NCBI GenBank assembly: GCA_021808785.1
Contig: JAKBAX010000002.1
Coordinates: 1-63,097 of the forward strand
Direction of reading: 5' to 3'
Length of the DNA: 63,097 bases
Origin: Actinomycetes bacterium
GTDB lineage: Bacteria; Actinomycetota; Acidimicrobiia; Acidimicrobiales; Palsa-688
Shown here: piece after piece, positions 7,856 to 16,924 of the stretch
Layout of the letters: every line of letters starts with the position of its first letter
How positions within the stretch are numbered: position 1 is the first letter of the stretch
Notes under the pieces: generated by a model
What the model was told of the DNA's origin: nothing
The model's database searches: none
Seen by the model: only the letters and a program-made list of their open reading frames with translations
Translations under genes and position numbers: made by a program

Positions 7856-8419
7856 ATGGACTCGGCTGTGGCGCTACCTGAGGTGGACGAGCCGATCGGA
7901 TCGTTCTTGCGCAGGCAGAGGCTCGCCGGGCGGCTCACCCAGGCGCAAGTGGCGTCCAGGGCCGGGGTGGCCCGGCCGAACCTGGCTGCTATCGAAGCGG
8001 GACGACGAACCGTGTCTCCGGAGATGGCTATCCGGCTTATGGACGCCATCCGTGGACGGGTCGCCCGCCGTCCCGTACTTGAAATGTCTCCACCCGTCCT
8101 ACTCAACATCGAGCTAGCCCGGATTGCCGCCGGGCATGTCGCCCAGGATCCGGAATCCGCCCGGGTTGCCATGTCCGAGCTGCTGACCAAGCTGAGGGCT
8201 CGTGATGATGGCAGCTCAGCCATTTGGCTGGACGATTGGGAGGCCATCTTGGAACGCTGGGACTTAGTCGAAGTCATTTCCCTCCTGATTTCGACCGATC
8301 CTGAAGCCGTTGAGAGACGCAAAGTGTCACCCGTGAGCGCGGTCATCACCCCGACCGAGAGAGACGAGGCTGTTCGCGCAGCTCGAGAGTTCTGGCGTGC
8401 GACGCGACGAGTTTCGTGA
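7856..8419 (+). CDS. XRE-family transcriptional regulator
   Basis: This is a 187-residue protein with an N-terminal Cro/C1 HTH at about residues 14-70: IGSFLRRQRLAGRLTQAQVASRAGVARPNLAAIE, then SPEMAIRLMDAI. The C-terminal 110 residues are helical without a domain I recognise. Its last 23 bases overlap the GTG of the nucleotidyltransferase gene, so the two are translationally coupled in the antitoxin/toxin arrangement. The inverted repeat at 7830-7845 is the likely autoregulatory site. Confidence 0.75.
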   Translation: MDSAVALPEVDEPIGSFLRRQRLAGRLTQAQVASRAGVARPNLAAIEAGRRTVSPEMAIRLMDAIRGRVARRPVLEMSPPVLLNIELARIAAGHVAQDPESARVAMSELLTKLRARDDGSSAIWLDDWEAILERWDLVEVISLLISTDPEAVERRKVSPVSAVITPTERDEAVRAAREFWRATRRVS

Positions 8420-9118
8420 CGCCCTTCGCCGGGCGGCGGAGATCACCGGAGACATCGACCTGGTGGTCATCGGTTCGCAATCCATACATGGAGCGTTTGC
8501 TCCGGCCGTGCTCCCGCTTGCGGCTACGGCGTCGGGAGAGGTCGACATCATGGCGGCCCAAGACATCGAAGGTGGCAAGATGTGGCTGCTTGCCGGTCGG
8601 GGAGGGGGATCGGGTGATCTGGCCGAGATCGACGGGGTCGACATAACCACGGCGACCCTGCCTGAAGGTAGGGGGAAGGCGACCGTCTGATCGCCTTCCC
8701 CCTCGACGACCAGCCCGACGGTGTCATTGGATGGTGCCTCGACCCCCATGATCTGGTCGTCTCCAAGGCTGTTGCTGGTAGGGAGAAGGACCACCAATTT
8801 GTCGAGGCGCTGGTGAACGCAAACTTGGTCGATCCGGCCGTTTCCCTCGAGCGTCTCGCGGCCATCGACCCGGGCGGCCGTAAGCCTCAGACCGACGAGA
8901 TAGAACGCGCCGGCGTATATCTCGCTTCCCTGCCTAGACCGGACCAACTCTACCGCCCGGCCGTCCGGGCAGCGCCTCGAGGCCGGCGGCACCCCACCCG
9001 TGACGACTTCCCCGCCCCTGCCGACATGTATGCGGATCTACGAGATGCTCGCACCGCCCGGACGCCAGCCATGGCACCTGACGCAAGGAACGACCCGCTT
9101 CCGAGCGACGACCGATAA
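8397..9118 (+). pseudogene. Nucleotidyltransferase-like (DUF6036-type) protein, frameshifted
   Basis: The GTG at 8397 opens a frame reading EITGDIDLVVIGSQSIHGAF, the start of MNT-fold nucleotidyltransferases paired with regulators. It continues through GEVDIMA (an acidic site) to TLPEG and then stops at 8688-8690. The continuation is open in the -1 frame: LIAFPLDDQPDGVIGWCLDPHDLVVSKAVAGREKDHQFVEAL, ending at 9118, which is the conserved C-terminal half of the family. A single -1 shift in the GGGGG run at 8671-8675 would join the halves. The shift lies in a perfect 12-bp hairpin. It may be a dead gene, a sequencing error or a slippage site. Confidence 0.6.
8671..8702. repeat. Perfect 12-bp hairpin at the frameshift
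   Basis: GGGGGAAGGCGA (8671-8682) and TCGCCTTCCCCC (8691-8702) are exact reverse complements with an 8-base loop, and the premature TGA (8688-8690) ends the loop. The right arm encodes the conserved IAFPL part of the nucleotidyltransferase; the left arm replaces sequence that should encode a less palindromic stretch after LPEG. Confidence 0.8.
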
Positions 9119-9286
9119 GGACCCGGGTCCCGCTCGTTCGGGGACACCGAGTGCGCCTAGGCAGCTCAGTCTTATCGGGATACCGGGGTTCCCAACGCGC
9201 GCGGTTCCTACCTCCCCGGTTTAGGAGAAAGTCTGCGGCAGCGGACGAGTTCGGTTCCGGGGGGTGATGAGCAATGGCGGCACCGG

Positions 9287-10537
9287 TCAAAGCTCGCTGT
9301 CGGCGATGTTCCCCCGCTGACGTTCGAGGAACTCCCGCTCCGCTGGGTTCGACGTCAGTTCGATGGCTCGGGTGTAGGCGGCGAGCGCCTCGTCGGTGCG
9401 CCCGGCCCGGGCCAGCAGGTCCGCCCGGGCGGCGTGGTAAGGCTGGTAGCCATCGAGATCGACTCGGGTCAGCGCATCGAGTCCGGCCGATGGGCCCTCG
9501 AGGGAGCCAACCGCCACCGCCCGGTTCAAGGCCACGACTGGGTTGGGCCGGATGGCGTAAAGCTGGTCGTACAGGGTGACGATCTGGGACCAGTCGGTCG
9601 CCTCGGCCGACGGCGAATCGGCGTGCACCGCCGCGATGGCCGCCTGGAGCTGGAATGGTCCCGGCTGGTTGCGACGCAGGCAGGCCCGCACCAGGTCGTG
9701 GCCCTCCTCGATGAGAGCCCGTGTCCAGAGGCTGCGGTCCTGGTCGGTAAGGCGGACCATCGACTCGAGTGAGTCCACCCGGGCGGGCCGGCGGGCCTCG
9801 GTCAGCAGCATCAGGGCCAGGAGGCCCATAGCCTCCGGCTCGTCCGGCATGAGCGCGACAACGACCCGGCCGATCCGGATCGCCTCTGTCGAAAGGTCGG
9901 TCCGGGTCAAGCTCGTACCCGTCGTGGCCGTGTGGCCCTCGGTGTAGATCAGATAGATGGCGCCCAGCACAGCGGCGAGCCGGTCGGGCAACTCGGCAGC
10001 CCGGGGGATGCGGTAGGTGGCGTGGTTGTCGTGCAGCTTGCGCTTGGCCCGGACGATGCGCTGGGCCATGGTCGTCTCCGGGACGAGGAAGGCCCGGGCA
10101 ATCTCTGCGGTCTCCAGGCCCCCGAGCAGGCGGAGGGTCAGCGCCACCTGGGAGTCGGCGGCCAGGGCCGGGTGACAGCAGAGGAACATGAGGCGCAGCT
10201 GGTCGTCGGCCACGACGACGACGAAGGCGTCCAGGTCGGCGATTTCGGGATTGTGGTCCGGGTCCATGGCCTCTGAATGCAGTCGGTGGGCGGCGTGATG
10301 CCGATCGGTGCGGGTCGCCTCCCGGCGTAGTCGGTCGATGGCCCGGTTGCGGGCGGTGGTGGTTATCCAGCCGCCCGGGTTGGGCGGTATCCCCCGGATC
10401 GGCCACTGTTCGGCGGCGATGGTGAACGCCTCCGCCACCGCCTCCTCGGCCAGGTCGATATCGCCGAGGAGGCGGATGAGGGTGGCGGTGCAGCGTCCGG
10501 CCTCGCGCCGGAAGACGGTCTCGAGGCTGTCGGTCAC
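9287..10537 (-). CDS. ECF sigma factor with C-terminal extension (ECF42/SigI-like)
   Basis: This is a 416-residue protein. Region 2 is near the N-terminus (LLGDIDLAEEAVAEAFTIAAEQW, then NPGGWITTTARNRAIDRLRRE) and region 4 lies at about 120-175 (LTLRLLGGLETAEIARAFLVPETTMAQRIVRAKRKL). A long DUF6596/TPR-like extension follows (YLIYTEGHTATTG; YQPYHAARADLLARAGRTDEALAAYTRAIELT). This architecture defines ECF42 sigma factors, which by family knowledge pair with a DGPF/YCII protein rather than an anti-sigma factor. That partner is directly upstream with an ATGA overlap. The target promoters are not predictable. Confidence 0.9.
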   Translation of the reverse strand: MTDSLETVFRREAGRCTATLIRLLGDIDLAEEAVAEAFTIAAEQWPIRGIPPNPGGWITTTARNRAIDRLRREATRTDRHHAAHRLHSEAMDPDHNPEIADLDAFVVVVADDQLRLMFLCCHPALAADSQVALTLRLLGGLETAEIARAFLVPETTMAQRIVRAKRKLHDNHATYRIPRAAELPDRLAAVLGAIYLIYTEGHTATTGTSLTRTDLSTEAIRIGRVVVALMPDEPEAMGLLALMLLTEARRPARVDSLESMVRLTDQDRSLWTRALIEEGHDLVRACLRRNQPGPFQLQAAIAAVHADSPSAEATDWSQIVTLYDQLYAIRPNPVVALNRAVAVGSLEGPSAGLDALTRVDLDGYQPYHAARADLLARAGRTDEALAAYTRAIELTSNPAEREFLERQRGNIADSEL

Positions 10538-10881
10538 CCCTGGAGCGGCCGGACCTCGACCGGTCGCTCGCAGGCGGCGGCGGCTCGGCTGCCCAGCTGG
10601 AGCGCGGCGTCCATGTCGGGGGCCTGGATGACCCAGAACCCTCCCATCTGCTCCTTGGTCTCGGCATAGGGGCCATCGGTCATCGATACCTCTCCTCCCG
10701 TCGAGCTGACGACCGTCGCCGAAGACGCCGGCTGGAGACCGCCGGCGAAGAGCCAGGCGCCGGAGCTCTGGAGCTGGTCATTGAAGGCGCCCACCTGGGC
10801 CACCTGGCGTTGGGCATCGGGGGTGGAGAAGTCGGGCTCGTAGTCCTCGTCGTGCCACACGGACAGCAGGTACTGGGGCAT
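10534..10881 (-). CDS. YCII/DGPF-domain protein, partner of the ECF sigma factor
   Basis: This is a 115-residue YCII-related protein starting MPQYLLSVWHDEDYEP and carrying the DGPF-type motif TDGPYAETKEQMGGFWVIQAPDMDAALQLGSR. Such proteins are small ferredoxin-like barrels that precede ECF42 sigma genes and are thought to modulate or report to them. The ATG at 10881 matches the family N-terminus; longer in-frame readings to 11112 run into non-conserved sequence. The gene ends four bases inside the sigma gene. Confidence 0.85.
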   Translation of the reverse strand: MPQYLLSVWHDEDYEPDFSTPDAQRQVAQVGAFNDQLQSSGAWLFAGGLQPASSATVVSSTGGEVSMTDGPYAETKEQMGGFWVIQAPDMDAALQLGSRAAAACERPVEVRPLQG

Positions 10882-11118
10882 GGTTGAGTCTGGTCTCTTT
10901 CGGCCGAGGAGCGGTGCCGAGTTGCGCCGCTCACCCTGTCCACGAACGACGCCGCAGCAATCGACAGTTCGTCCCAAGGAAAATTGGTCCGAAACCACGA
11001 CTCCGGGGAGTAGCCCGTTCCCGCGTTTTGGGTTAACACGAAGACGGGATTCTGGGACGCTTCTGGCGAGCGATATGGGGCAGGCTGTGCTGGCTGCGGC
11101 GCAGCCGGGCATAGCAGA

Positions 11119-11541
11119 TCAGGAGACCGATCCCTGAGGTACCACCCATTCGCAAGGCTGGTCAGTGACATTGGCGATGAGGTCGTAGTCGGCGTCGTAG
11201 TGGATCACCACGAGGCCGTGCCGTTCGGCGGTCGCGGCGACGAGCAGATCCGGGAACTTCACGGCGCGAAGCTGGCCACGCTCGGAGAGGGCCGATTGCA
11301 CTTCGAGGGCGCGGTCCCATATTTCATCGGGCATCGGGAACGACTCATAGCCGAGCTCGCGATCGCGGGCGATCTGCTCGTATTCGGCTTGTGAACGCGC
11401 TGAGAAGCGGACCTCGAACTCGATGATGCCGCATGTGCCGATGAGGCCAACCTCGATCATTGGGCCGAGTCGCCGAGCGACCGTCTCGTCGCGCATTCGG
11501 ACGAGCGCGCTCTTGTCGGCCAGGTAGGTGGCTACCGCCAC
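11119..11541 (-). CDS. vapC: PIN-domain toxin (VapC family)
   Basis: This 140-residue PIN protein has the acidic set LADKSALVRM (Asp near residue 8), GTCGIIEFEVRFSAR (Glu), VKFPDLLVAATAERHGLVVIHYDADYDLIA (two Asp near 95 and 115). It is a metal-dependent endoribonuclease by family. It is encoded downstream of its antitoxin with a 10-base overlap, the canonical VapBC layout. An operator with two TGATATCA palindromes precedes the pair. The first residues MAVATYLADKSALV start the fold directly, supporting this start. Confidence 0.88.
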   Translation of the reverse strand: MAVATYLADKSALVRMRDETVARRLGPMIEVGLIGTCGIIEFEVRFSARSQAEYEQIARDRELGYESFPMPDEIWDRALEVQSALSERGQLRAVKFPDLLVAATAERHGLVVIHYDADYDLIANVTDQPCEWVVPQGSVS

Positions 11542-11735
11542 GCGTCGCGGTACAACACCTCGTCGCCGAGAGCCGGCAAACCACCGCTGGCGAGGCGCTG
11601 CAGATCGCGCCGACGAGCAGCGAGCGCTGCCACCTCAGCGAGCGCTCGGTTGACAGTCTCCACCTTGGTGGTGGTGCCCAAGGCGACGCGTGCCTCACGC
11701 AAAGATTTCTCATCGATGTCCACGACCGTGCGCAC
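11532..11735 (-). CDS. vapB: VapB-type antitoxin
   Basis: This is a 67-residue antitoxin: MRTVVDIDEKSLREARVALGTTTKVETVNRALAEVA is a ribbon-helix-helix N-terminus (VapB/DUF2191 style) and LQRLASGGLPALGDEVLYRDAWR a toxin-binding tail ending with a Trp-Arg. The stop overlaps the VapC start. It should dimerise and bind the paired TGATATCA sites just upstream of its own gene. Confidence 0.85.
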   Translation of the reverse strand: MRTVVDIDEKSLREARVALGTTTKVETVNRALAEVAALAARRRDLQRLASGGLPALGDEVLYRDAWR

Positions 11736-11751
11736 TGCGACGACACCTCCT

Positions 11752-11782
11752 TGATATCAAGCTGAAGGCCAACATGATATCA
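11752..11782 (-). promoter_or_regulatory. Tandem TGATATCA operator of the VapBC pair
   Basis: Two identical 8-bp palindromes TGATATCA lie at 11752-11759 and 11775-11782, 23 bases apart, just upstream of the antitoxin ATG (11735). The spacing of about two helical turns suits cooperative binding of ribbon-helix-helix dimers. Confidence 0.65.
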
Positions 11783-12111
11783 CGGGGGCTCGTACCGGCC
11801 GCGAGAAGATCATCCGAGTTCGCCCTGTCTTGCCCGGCCGCTCGGCTTGCATCGTTCGAGGATCGAGTTCACGGTGCTGGCTCCCCTCTCCGAGGTGCTC
11901 AATGCGCGGGACTGTCCAGGAGCCGGCGTTACAGACGCGAGCCCACCGTAGATATGCGCGCACGTGTTGGGACACCCGTCGACTCGCATATGTGCGCGGA
12001 GGCGATCGCTTCACCGTCGAGAGGCGCTCGGTGAAGGGGTCCGGGAGCGGATGACGGTTGCGCATGGGATGGGACACTCGGCGTGGCGTCGTCGGTGCCG
12101 TGAAGATTCTC
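11783..12111. other. Intergenic stretch without a recognised gene
   Basis: This region separates the divergent VapBC and MerR units. Open frames occur on both strands, but none has a recognisable domain or ribosome site. Two related words, ATATGCGCGCACG and CATATGTGCGCGG, lie about 35 bases apart near 11950-12000; I assign no function. Confidence 0.35.
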
Positions 12112-12142
12112 TTGACTTCAAGTGCTTTAAGCTTCTTACACT
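12112..12142 (+). promoter_or_regulatory. MerR-type promoter with 19-bp spacer
   Basis: TTGACT (12112-12117) and TACACT (12137-12142) are separated by 19 bases, the over-long spacer typical of promoters activated by MerR-family twisting. The dyad CTTCAAGTGCTTTAAG (12 of 16 positions symmetric) fills the spacer. Transcription would start at about 12149-12150, on the GTG of the MerR gene, implying a leaderless message. Confidence 0.7.
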
Positions 12143-12149
12143 GGGTGAA

Positions 12150-12605
12150 GTGACTGCGACGAGCACCGAACACACTTACACGATCAAGGAAGCAGCGGCG
12201 CTGACTGGGCTTCCTGCCAGCACGCTGCGCTATTACGAGTCGATCGGTGTGATCGCGCCTGTCGCTCGCGGTGAGAGCAGTAAGCACCGTGTCTACACCG
12301 AAGAGGACATGAACCTGCTCGTCGGGGTGGCGTGCCTGTCGGCGACGGGTATGTCGGTCAGTGACATGCGCCGTTACGTCGAGAACGGCAAGCTCGGCGC
12401 GGCCGCGGCGAGTCAGCAGATAGCACTGCTGAATGCCCGCGCCGGCCGGCTGGCCGAGGAAGCGCGGCTAGTGGAACTCCGCCAGCGGTACGTGAAGATC
12501 AAGATCGACTATTGGCACGCCGCAGCGTCTGGCGACGAAGCAGAGGCGGAGCGACTCAGCGCCCAAGCGCGGTCGCTGGCGAAACTGCTGAAGCCGGGTA
12601 AGTAA
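12150..12605 (+). CDS. MerR-family transcriptional regulator
   Basis: This is a 151-residue regulator. The winged HTH is at the N-terminus: YTIKEAAALTGLPASTLRYYESIGVI, followed by SSKHRVYTEEDMNLLVGVACLSATGMSVSDMRRYV. A coiled-coil dimerisation helix (LLNARAGRLAEEARLVELRQRYVKIKIDYWHA) completes it. There is no cysteine pair, which argues against a metal or iron-sulfur sensor and for an AdhR/NmlR-like sensor of electrophiles. The GTG at 12150 starts at the predicted transcript 5' end. It precedes a dehydrogenase-cupin-reductase operon on the same strand. Confidence 0.85.
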   Translation: MTATSTEHTYTIKEAAALTGLPASTLRYYESIGVIAPVARGESSKHRVYTEEDMNLLVGVACLSATGMSVSDMRRYVENGKLGAAAASQQIALLNARAGRLAEEARLVELRQRYVKIKIDYWHAAASGDEAEAERLSAQARSLAKLLKPGK

Positions 12606-12684
12606 CCCAACCGGCCCCGAAATCGACTGGCCGCCTGTGGCTACGGCCGCGCCCGAAAACGAACTATCAGAGGAAGGAGCGCTC

Positions 12685-13704
12685 ATGCGCCAAGTAGTTA
12701 TGACGAAACCTGGGGAGATCGCCGTCGAGGATCGGGCGGATCCGAAGATTATCGAGGCGACAGACGCGATCATCCGGCTGAGTGCCACTTGCATCTGCGG
12801 GTCCGACCTGTGGCCGTATCGCGGAGTGCAGGAAGTCCACCATCAGGTCATGGGCCACGAGTACGTCGGCGTCGTCGAGGAGGTCGGCCCTGAGGTCAAG
12901 ACGGTAAAGGTCGGCGACTTCGTTGTCGGGTCGTTCTGGGCGTCGGACAACACATGCGATATCTGCCAGGCCGGCTACCAGTCCCACTGCGTCCACCGAA
13001 CCATCATGGGCTCGATCGGCACTCAGTCCGAGCTAGCGCGCATCCCGTTAGCCGACGGCACGCTGGTCGCCACTCCGGGACAGCCGGCCGCCGACCTGAT
13101 CCCGTCTCTGCTCGCGGCGTCGGATGTCTTGGGCACGGGTTGGTTCGCGGCGGTCGCCGCGCAGGCGGGTCCAGGTAAGACGGTCGCCGTCGTCGGTGAC
13201 GGCGCGGTCGGCCTGCTCGGCATTCTGGCGGCCAAGCAGCTCGGGGCTGAGCGGATCGTCGCCTTCAGCCGCCACGCTGACCGGCAGAAGCTCGCCCGCG
13301 AGTTCGGCGCAACCGACATCATCGAAGAGCGCGGCGACGAGGGCGTGGCCAAGGTCAAGGATCTGACGGGCGGGCTTGGCGCGCACAGCGTCATCGAGGC
13401 GGTCGGCACCCAAGAAGCCATGATGCAGGCCATCCACTCGGCACGTCCGGGCGGTCACGTCGGTTTCGTCGGCGTGTCCCACGACGTCAACATCCCCGGC
13501 GAGCTGCTCTTCGGAACCGGCATCCATCTTCACGGTGGCCCGGCGCCGGTCCGCCAATACCTGCCCGAGCTGATCAAGCTCATCTGGAACCGCAAGATCG
13601 ACCCGGGCAAGGTCTTCGACCTCACCCTCCCGCTCGACCAAGCGGCCGAAGGCTACGAGGCCATGGACGAGCGCCGCGCCATCAAGGTGCTGCTGACGGT
13701 CTAG
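12685..13704 (+). CDS. Zinc-dependent alcohol dehydrogenase (MDR superfamily)
   Basis: This is a 339-residue medium-chain dehydrogenase. The catalytic zinc site is shown by CICGSDLWPY (Cys about residue 38) and MGHEYVGVVEEVG (His-Glu about 60); a structural-zinc-like loop CDICQAGYQSHC has three cysteines. The NAD(P) loop is VAVVGDGAVGLLGILAAK near 170. GGAAGGAGC precedes the ATG at 12685. Together with the downstream cupin and aldo-keto reductase and the MerR regulator it forms what looks like an aldehyde/electrophile detoxification operon; the specific aldehyde is unknown. Confidence 0.87.
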   Translation: MRQVVMTKPGEIAVEDRADPKIIEATDAIIRLSATCICGSDLWPYRGVQEVHHQVMGHEYVGVVEEVGPEVKTVKVGDFVVGSFWASDNTCDICQAGYQSHCVHRTIMGSIGTQSELARIPLADGTLVATPGQPAADLIPSLLAASDVLGTGWFAAVAAQAGPGKTVAVVGDGAVGLLGILAAKQLGAERIVAFSRHADRQKLAREFGATDIIEERGDEGVAKVKDLTGGLGAHSVIEAVGTQEAMMQAIHSARPGGHVGFVGVSHDVNIPGELLFGTGIHLHGGPAPVRQYLPELIKLIWNRKIDPGKVFDLTLPLDQAAEGYEAMDERRAIKVLLTV

Positions 13705-13732
13705 ACGGCTGACGAGACAAGGAGGACGACCT

Positions 13733-14997
<1,265 letters not shown>

Positions 14998-15215
14998 ATC
15001 AAGGCGCAGGCGGGATCGCCGCCGAATACCCATCTCGGGCGGCTCCAGGCGCTTCGGCGCGACCGTCCACAGCACAAGATCCCGCGCTCCGCTCGCCTCG
15101 CAGGTTCCGGCGGGCCATGCGCGATGGGCGCCAGAGCAGCGCCCCCGGTCCGGCGTTACGAGACGCTTGGGCTCAGTCGTTTGGGGATAGCCGCTCGTGA
15201 GTTTTTGGGGACGCT

Positions 15216-15494
15216 TCAGCTGACCCTGAGATATTCCCGAAGGGCTTCGCGGACGACGTCTGAAGCGGTCGTGTGATCCTTTGCTGCTCGATCGTCGACT
15301 GCCTTACGTAGCTCTGGTTCGAGCCGGACCGGAAACGTGTCGGCCGGACTTGATCCCATCGATGGGCGGCCCGGCCGTCGCCGAAGTTTGGAGACGTCAA
15401 GCCCAGCCTCGGCCTCCTCGGCCATCTGCTGCAGGACCTCTTCGGTCAACTCGACACCTGCTTTAGAACGTCCGTAGGCCTTCTTGTCAGCCAT
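15216..15494 (-). CDS. Ribbon-helix-helix antitoxin-like protein
   Basis: This is a 92-residue protein starting MADKKAYGRSKAGVELTEE. The C-terminal part is a CopG-like ribbon-helix-helix: ADTFPVRLEPELRKAVDDRAAKDHTTASDVVREALREYL. The N-terminal helix and basic linker (KLRRRPGRPSM) could contact the partner. It lies downstream of, and overlaps by 8 bases, a small basic gene of toxin size, so the order is toxin first. An ATG at 15512 is less likely because it sits deep in the upstream gene. Confidence 0.7.
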   Translation of the reverse strand: MADKKAYGRSKAGVELTEEVLQQMAEEAEAGLDVSKLRRRPGRPSMGSSPADTFPVRLEPELRKAVDDRAAKDHTTASDVVREALREYLRVS

Positions 15495-15741
15495 CGCTCT
15501 CTCCGATCTCACCCAGGAGCGATTCGTAGATTCGTCTCATCTTCATCGCGTGAATCACGATCTCGGTGCCGTCGTCGCGAAGCACTGTCACGATCTCCAA
15601 GAGGTTCCCGGCCCGGTCGGGACCGAGGTAGAGGACTTTGCCTGTGTCGTTCTCGTCCGCGGCGACGAGCGCATTCTCGACCCCGTGGCGAATGTCCTCG
15701 TCGTTGATCCCGTGCTTGCGGGCCGACTCATAGATCTCCAC
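15487..15741 (-). CDS. Small putative toxin of an RHH module
   Basis: This is an 84-residue protein, MEIYESARKHGINDEDIRHG then LYLGPDRAGNLLEIVTVLRDDGTEIVIHAMKMRRIYESLL. A helix with an invariant-looking KHG, followed by a beta sheet ending in IHAM, is the layout of small RelE/BrnT-like RNases, but the standard BrnT motif is absent. I recognise the shape from RHH-linked proteins without a firm family name. The ATG at 15741 starts the gene. Its function as a toxin is inferred from context only. Confidence 0.55.
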   Translation of the reverse strand: MEIYESARKHGINDEDIRHGVENALVAADENDTGKVLYLGPDRAGNLLEIVTVLRDDGTEIVIHAMKMRRIYESLLGEIGESDG

Positions 15742-15948
15742 GCACTCTCAACGTCCAATATCGTATCGCGAAACTCGTCCGCGGGGAAGCGGAGTCGACC
15801 ACTACCACTGCGACCCGGTCCCGGCGTACCAGGACGCTCTCCTGCGAAGGGTCGGGGATGGTCTTGTCTGCTTTCGGGGACACCCGCGGGGCAGAAAACT
15901 TGATTGCGTGAGCTGTCGGCTCGTGGCTAGGGTCTGATCACCCACAGT

Positions 15949-16032
15949 CATCCAGAGGACCCGAGGGACCTGGCCCTATGACGGTCCGGCAACCTGCGCT
16001 TTTCGCAAGGTGCCAACGCCAGGATCGATGAG
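15949..16032 (+). ncRNA. SAM-I-type (S-box) riboswitch
   Basis: The conserved core is present in order: AGAGG, then GAGGGAC-CTGGCCC-TATGA, CCGGCAACC (15987-15995), a short P3 hairpin TGCG-CTTTT-CGCA, and AAGGTGCCAACGCC (16008-16021). P1 is TCATC (15949-15953) pairing with GATGA (16028-16032); P2 pairs GGACC with GGTCC. The 3' P1 strand directly adjoins AGGAGG (16032-16037), the ribosome site of the GNAT gene, so ligand-stabilised P1 should hide it (translational OFF switch). P4 looks very short. An acetyltransferase is an unusual regulon member. Confidence 0.85.
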
Positions 16033-16040
16033 GAGGACCA

Positions 16041-16682
16041 GTGACATTCCGCTTCGACGTTCCGCCACTTGACGGCCGACTCGTACGTCTCGAGCCGCTC
16101 ACGGCAGCGCATGCCAGCGACCTTCGGGTCGCCGCCGAAGAGGAGCGCTCCGCCTACGGGTTCACGACCGTCCCTCGCGCGTGGCAGATCGAGGATTATC
16201 TATCTGCGCATTTCGGCAGGGTTAAGGACGCAAAGCTGGCCCCCTTCGCCCAGATCCGCCGTGCTGACGGGCGCGTTGTCGGCTGCACCGCCTACTGGGA
16301 CCCGCGCCTATGGCCGGGGCGCAGCGAGCTGTGCGCTGTTGAGATTGGCTGGACGTGGCTGGCGGCCTCAGCTCAGCGGACTGGCATCAACGTCGAGGCC
16401 AAGCTGCTGCTCATGGAGCACGCCTTCGAGTCCATGGAGGTGGCCAGGGTCGACCTCGAGACCGACGCTCGCAACCTGCGGTCCCGCCAGGCTATCGAGG
16501 GTCTCGGGGCGATCTTCGAAGGGGTCCTCCGGAGTTGGTCACAGTCACACGCGCCCGGCGAAGACGGCCGCCTGCGCGATTCAGCCATGTTCTCGGTCAT
16601 CGCGGCCGACTGGCCGACAGTCAAGTCCCGCCTCCGCACCCGGCTGGATCGGCACCAAGGACCCCAACCTGCCGAGCACTGA
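16041..16682 (+). CDS. GNAT-family N-acetyltransferase under a SAM riboswitch
   Basis: This is a 213-residue RimJ/RimL-type [27 protein letters not shown] opens the fold; [10 protein letters not shown] is strand 2-3; [37 protein letters not shown] carries the acetyl-CoA loop region, and [31 protein letters not shown] is the RimL-like signature. The acetyl acceptor is unknown. The GTG start at 16041 follows AGGAGG by three bases and lies just after the riboswitch, so synthesis should rise when S-adenosylmethionine is low. That suggests a role in methionine, methionine-analogue or sulfur-amine metabolism. Confidence 0.85.
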   Translation: MTFRFDVPPLDGRLVRLEPLTAAHASDLRVAAEEERSAYGFTTVPRAWQIEDYLSAHFGRVKDAKLAPFAQIRRADGRVVGCTAYWDPRLWPGRSELCAVEIGWTWLAASAQRTGINVEAKLLLMEHAFESMEVARVDLETDARNLRSRQAIEGLGAIFEGVLRSWSQSHAPGEDGRLRDSAMFSVIAADWPTVKSRLRTRLDRHQGPQPAEH

Positions 16683-16683
16683 A

Positions 16684-16710
16684 GCGCGGGACAGGGACCG
16701 CGTCCCGCGC
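16684..16710 (+). terminator. Hairpin terminator after the GNAT gene
   Basis: GCGCGGGAC (16684-16692) and GTCCCGCGC (16702-16710) form a perfect 9-bp stem with a 9-base loop, starting 2 bases after the GNAT stop. There is no T-run, as is common for high-GC actinobacterial terminators. Confidence 0.55.
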
Positions 16711-16924
16711 CCTGGAGCCGGCGATCGGGGACGCACGGCGTCCGGTCTTCGGGGCACCGCTGCCCGCGATTATGGGCGACCACGTGGTGTCCGACGCTTA
16801 CGACGCGGTTTGGGAGTCGAAGGTGGCTGTCTGGCCATGGCGGCGAGGCGAGCGTGAATGGTCGCCAACGAACTGGTGAGTTTCTCCCGCTCGCGCTCGG
16901 TGGGTCGGCCATTGTTTCAGTGTT

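Noticed and set aside
8667-8678. Classical -1 programmed frameshift heptamer
   Set aside because: The zero-frame codons GGT AGG GGG AAG do not give a standard X-XXY-YYZ heptamer; slippage is left only as a hypothesis.
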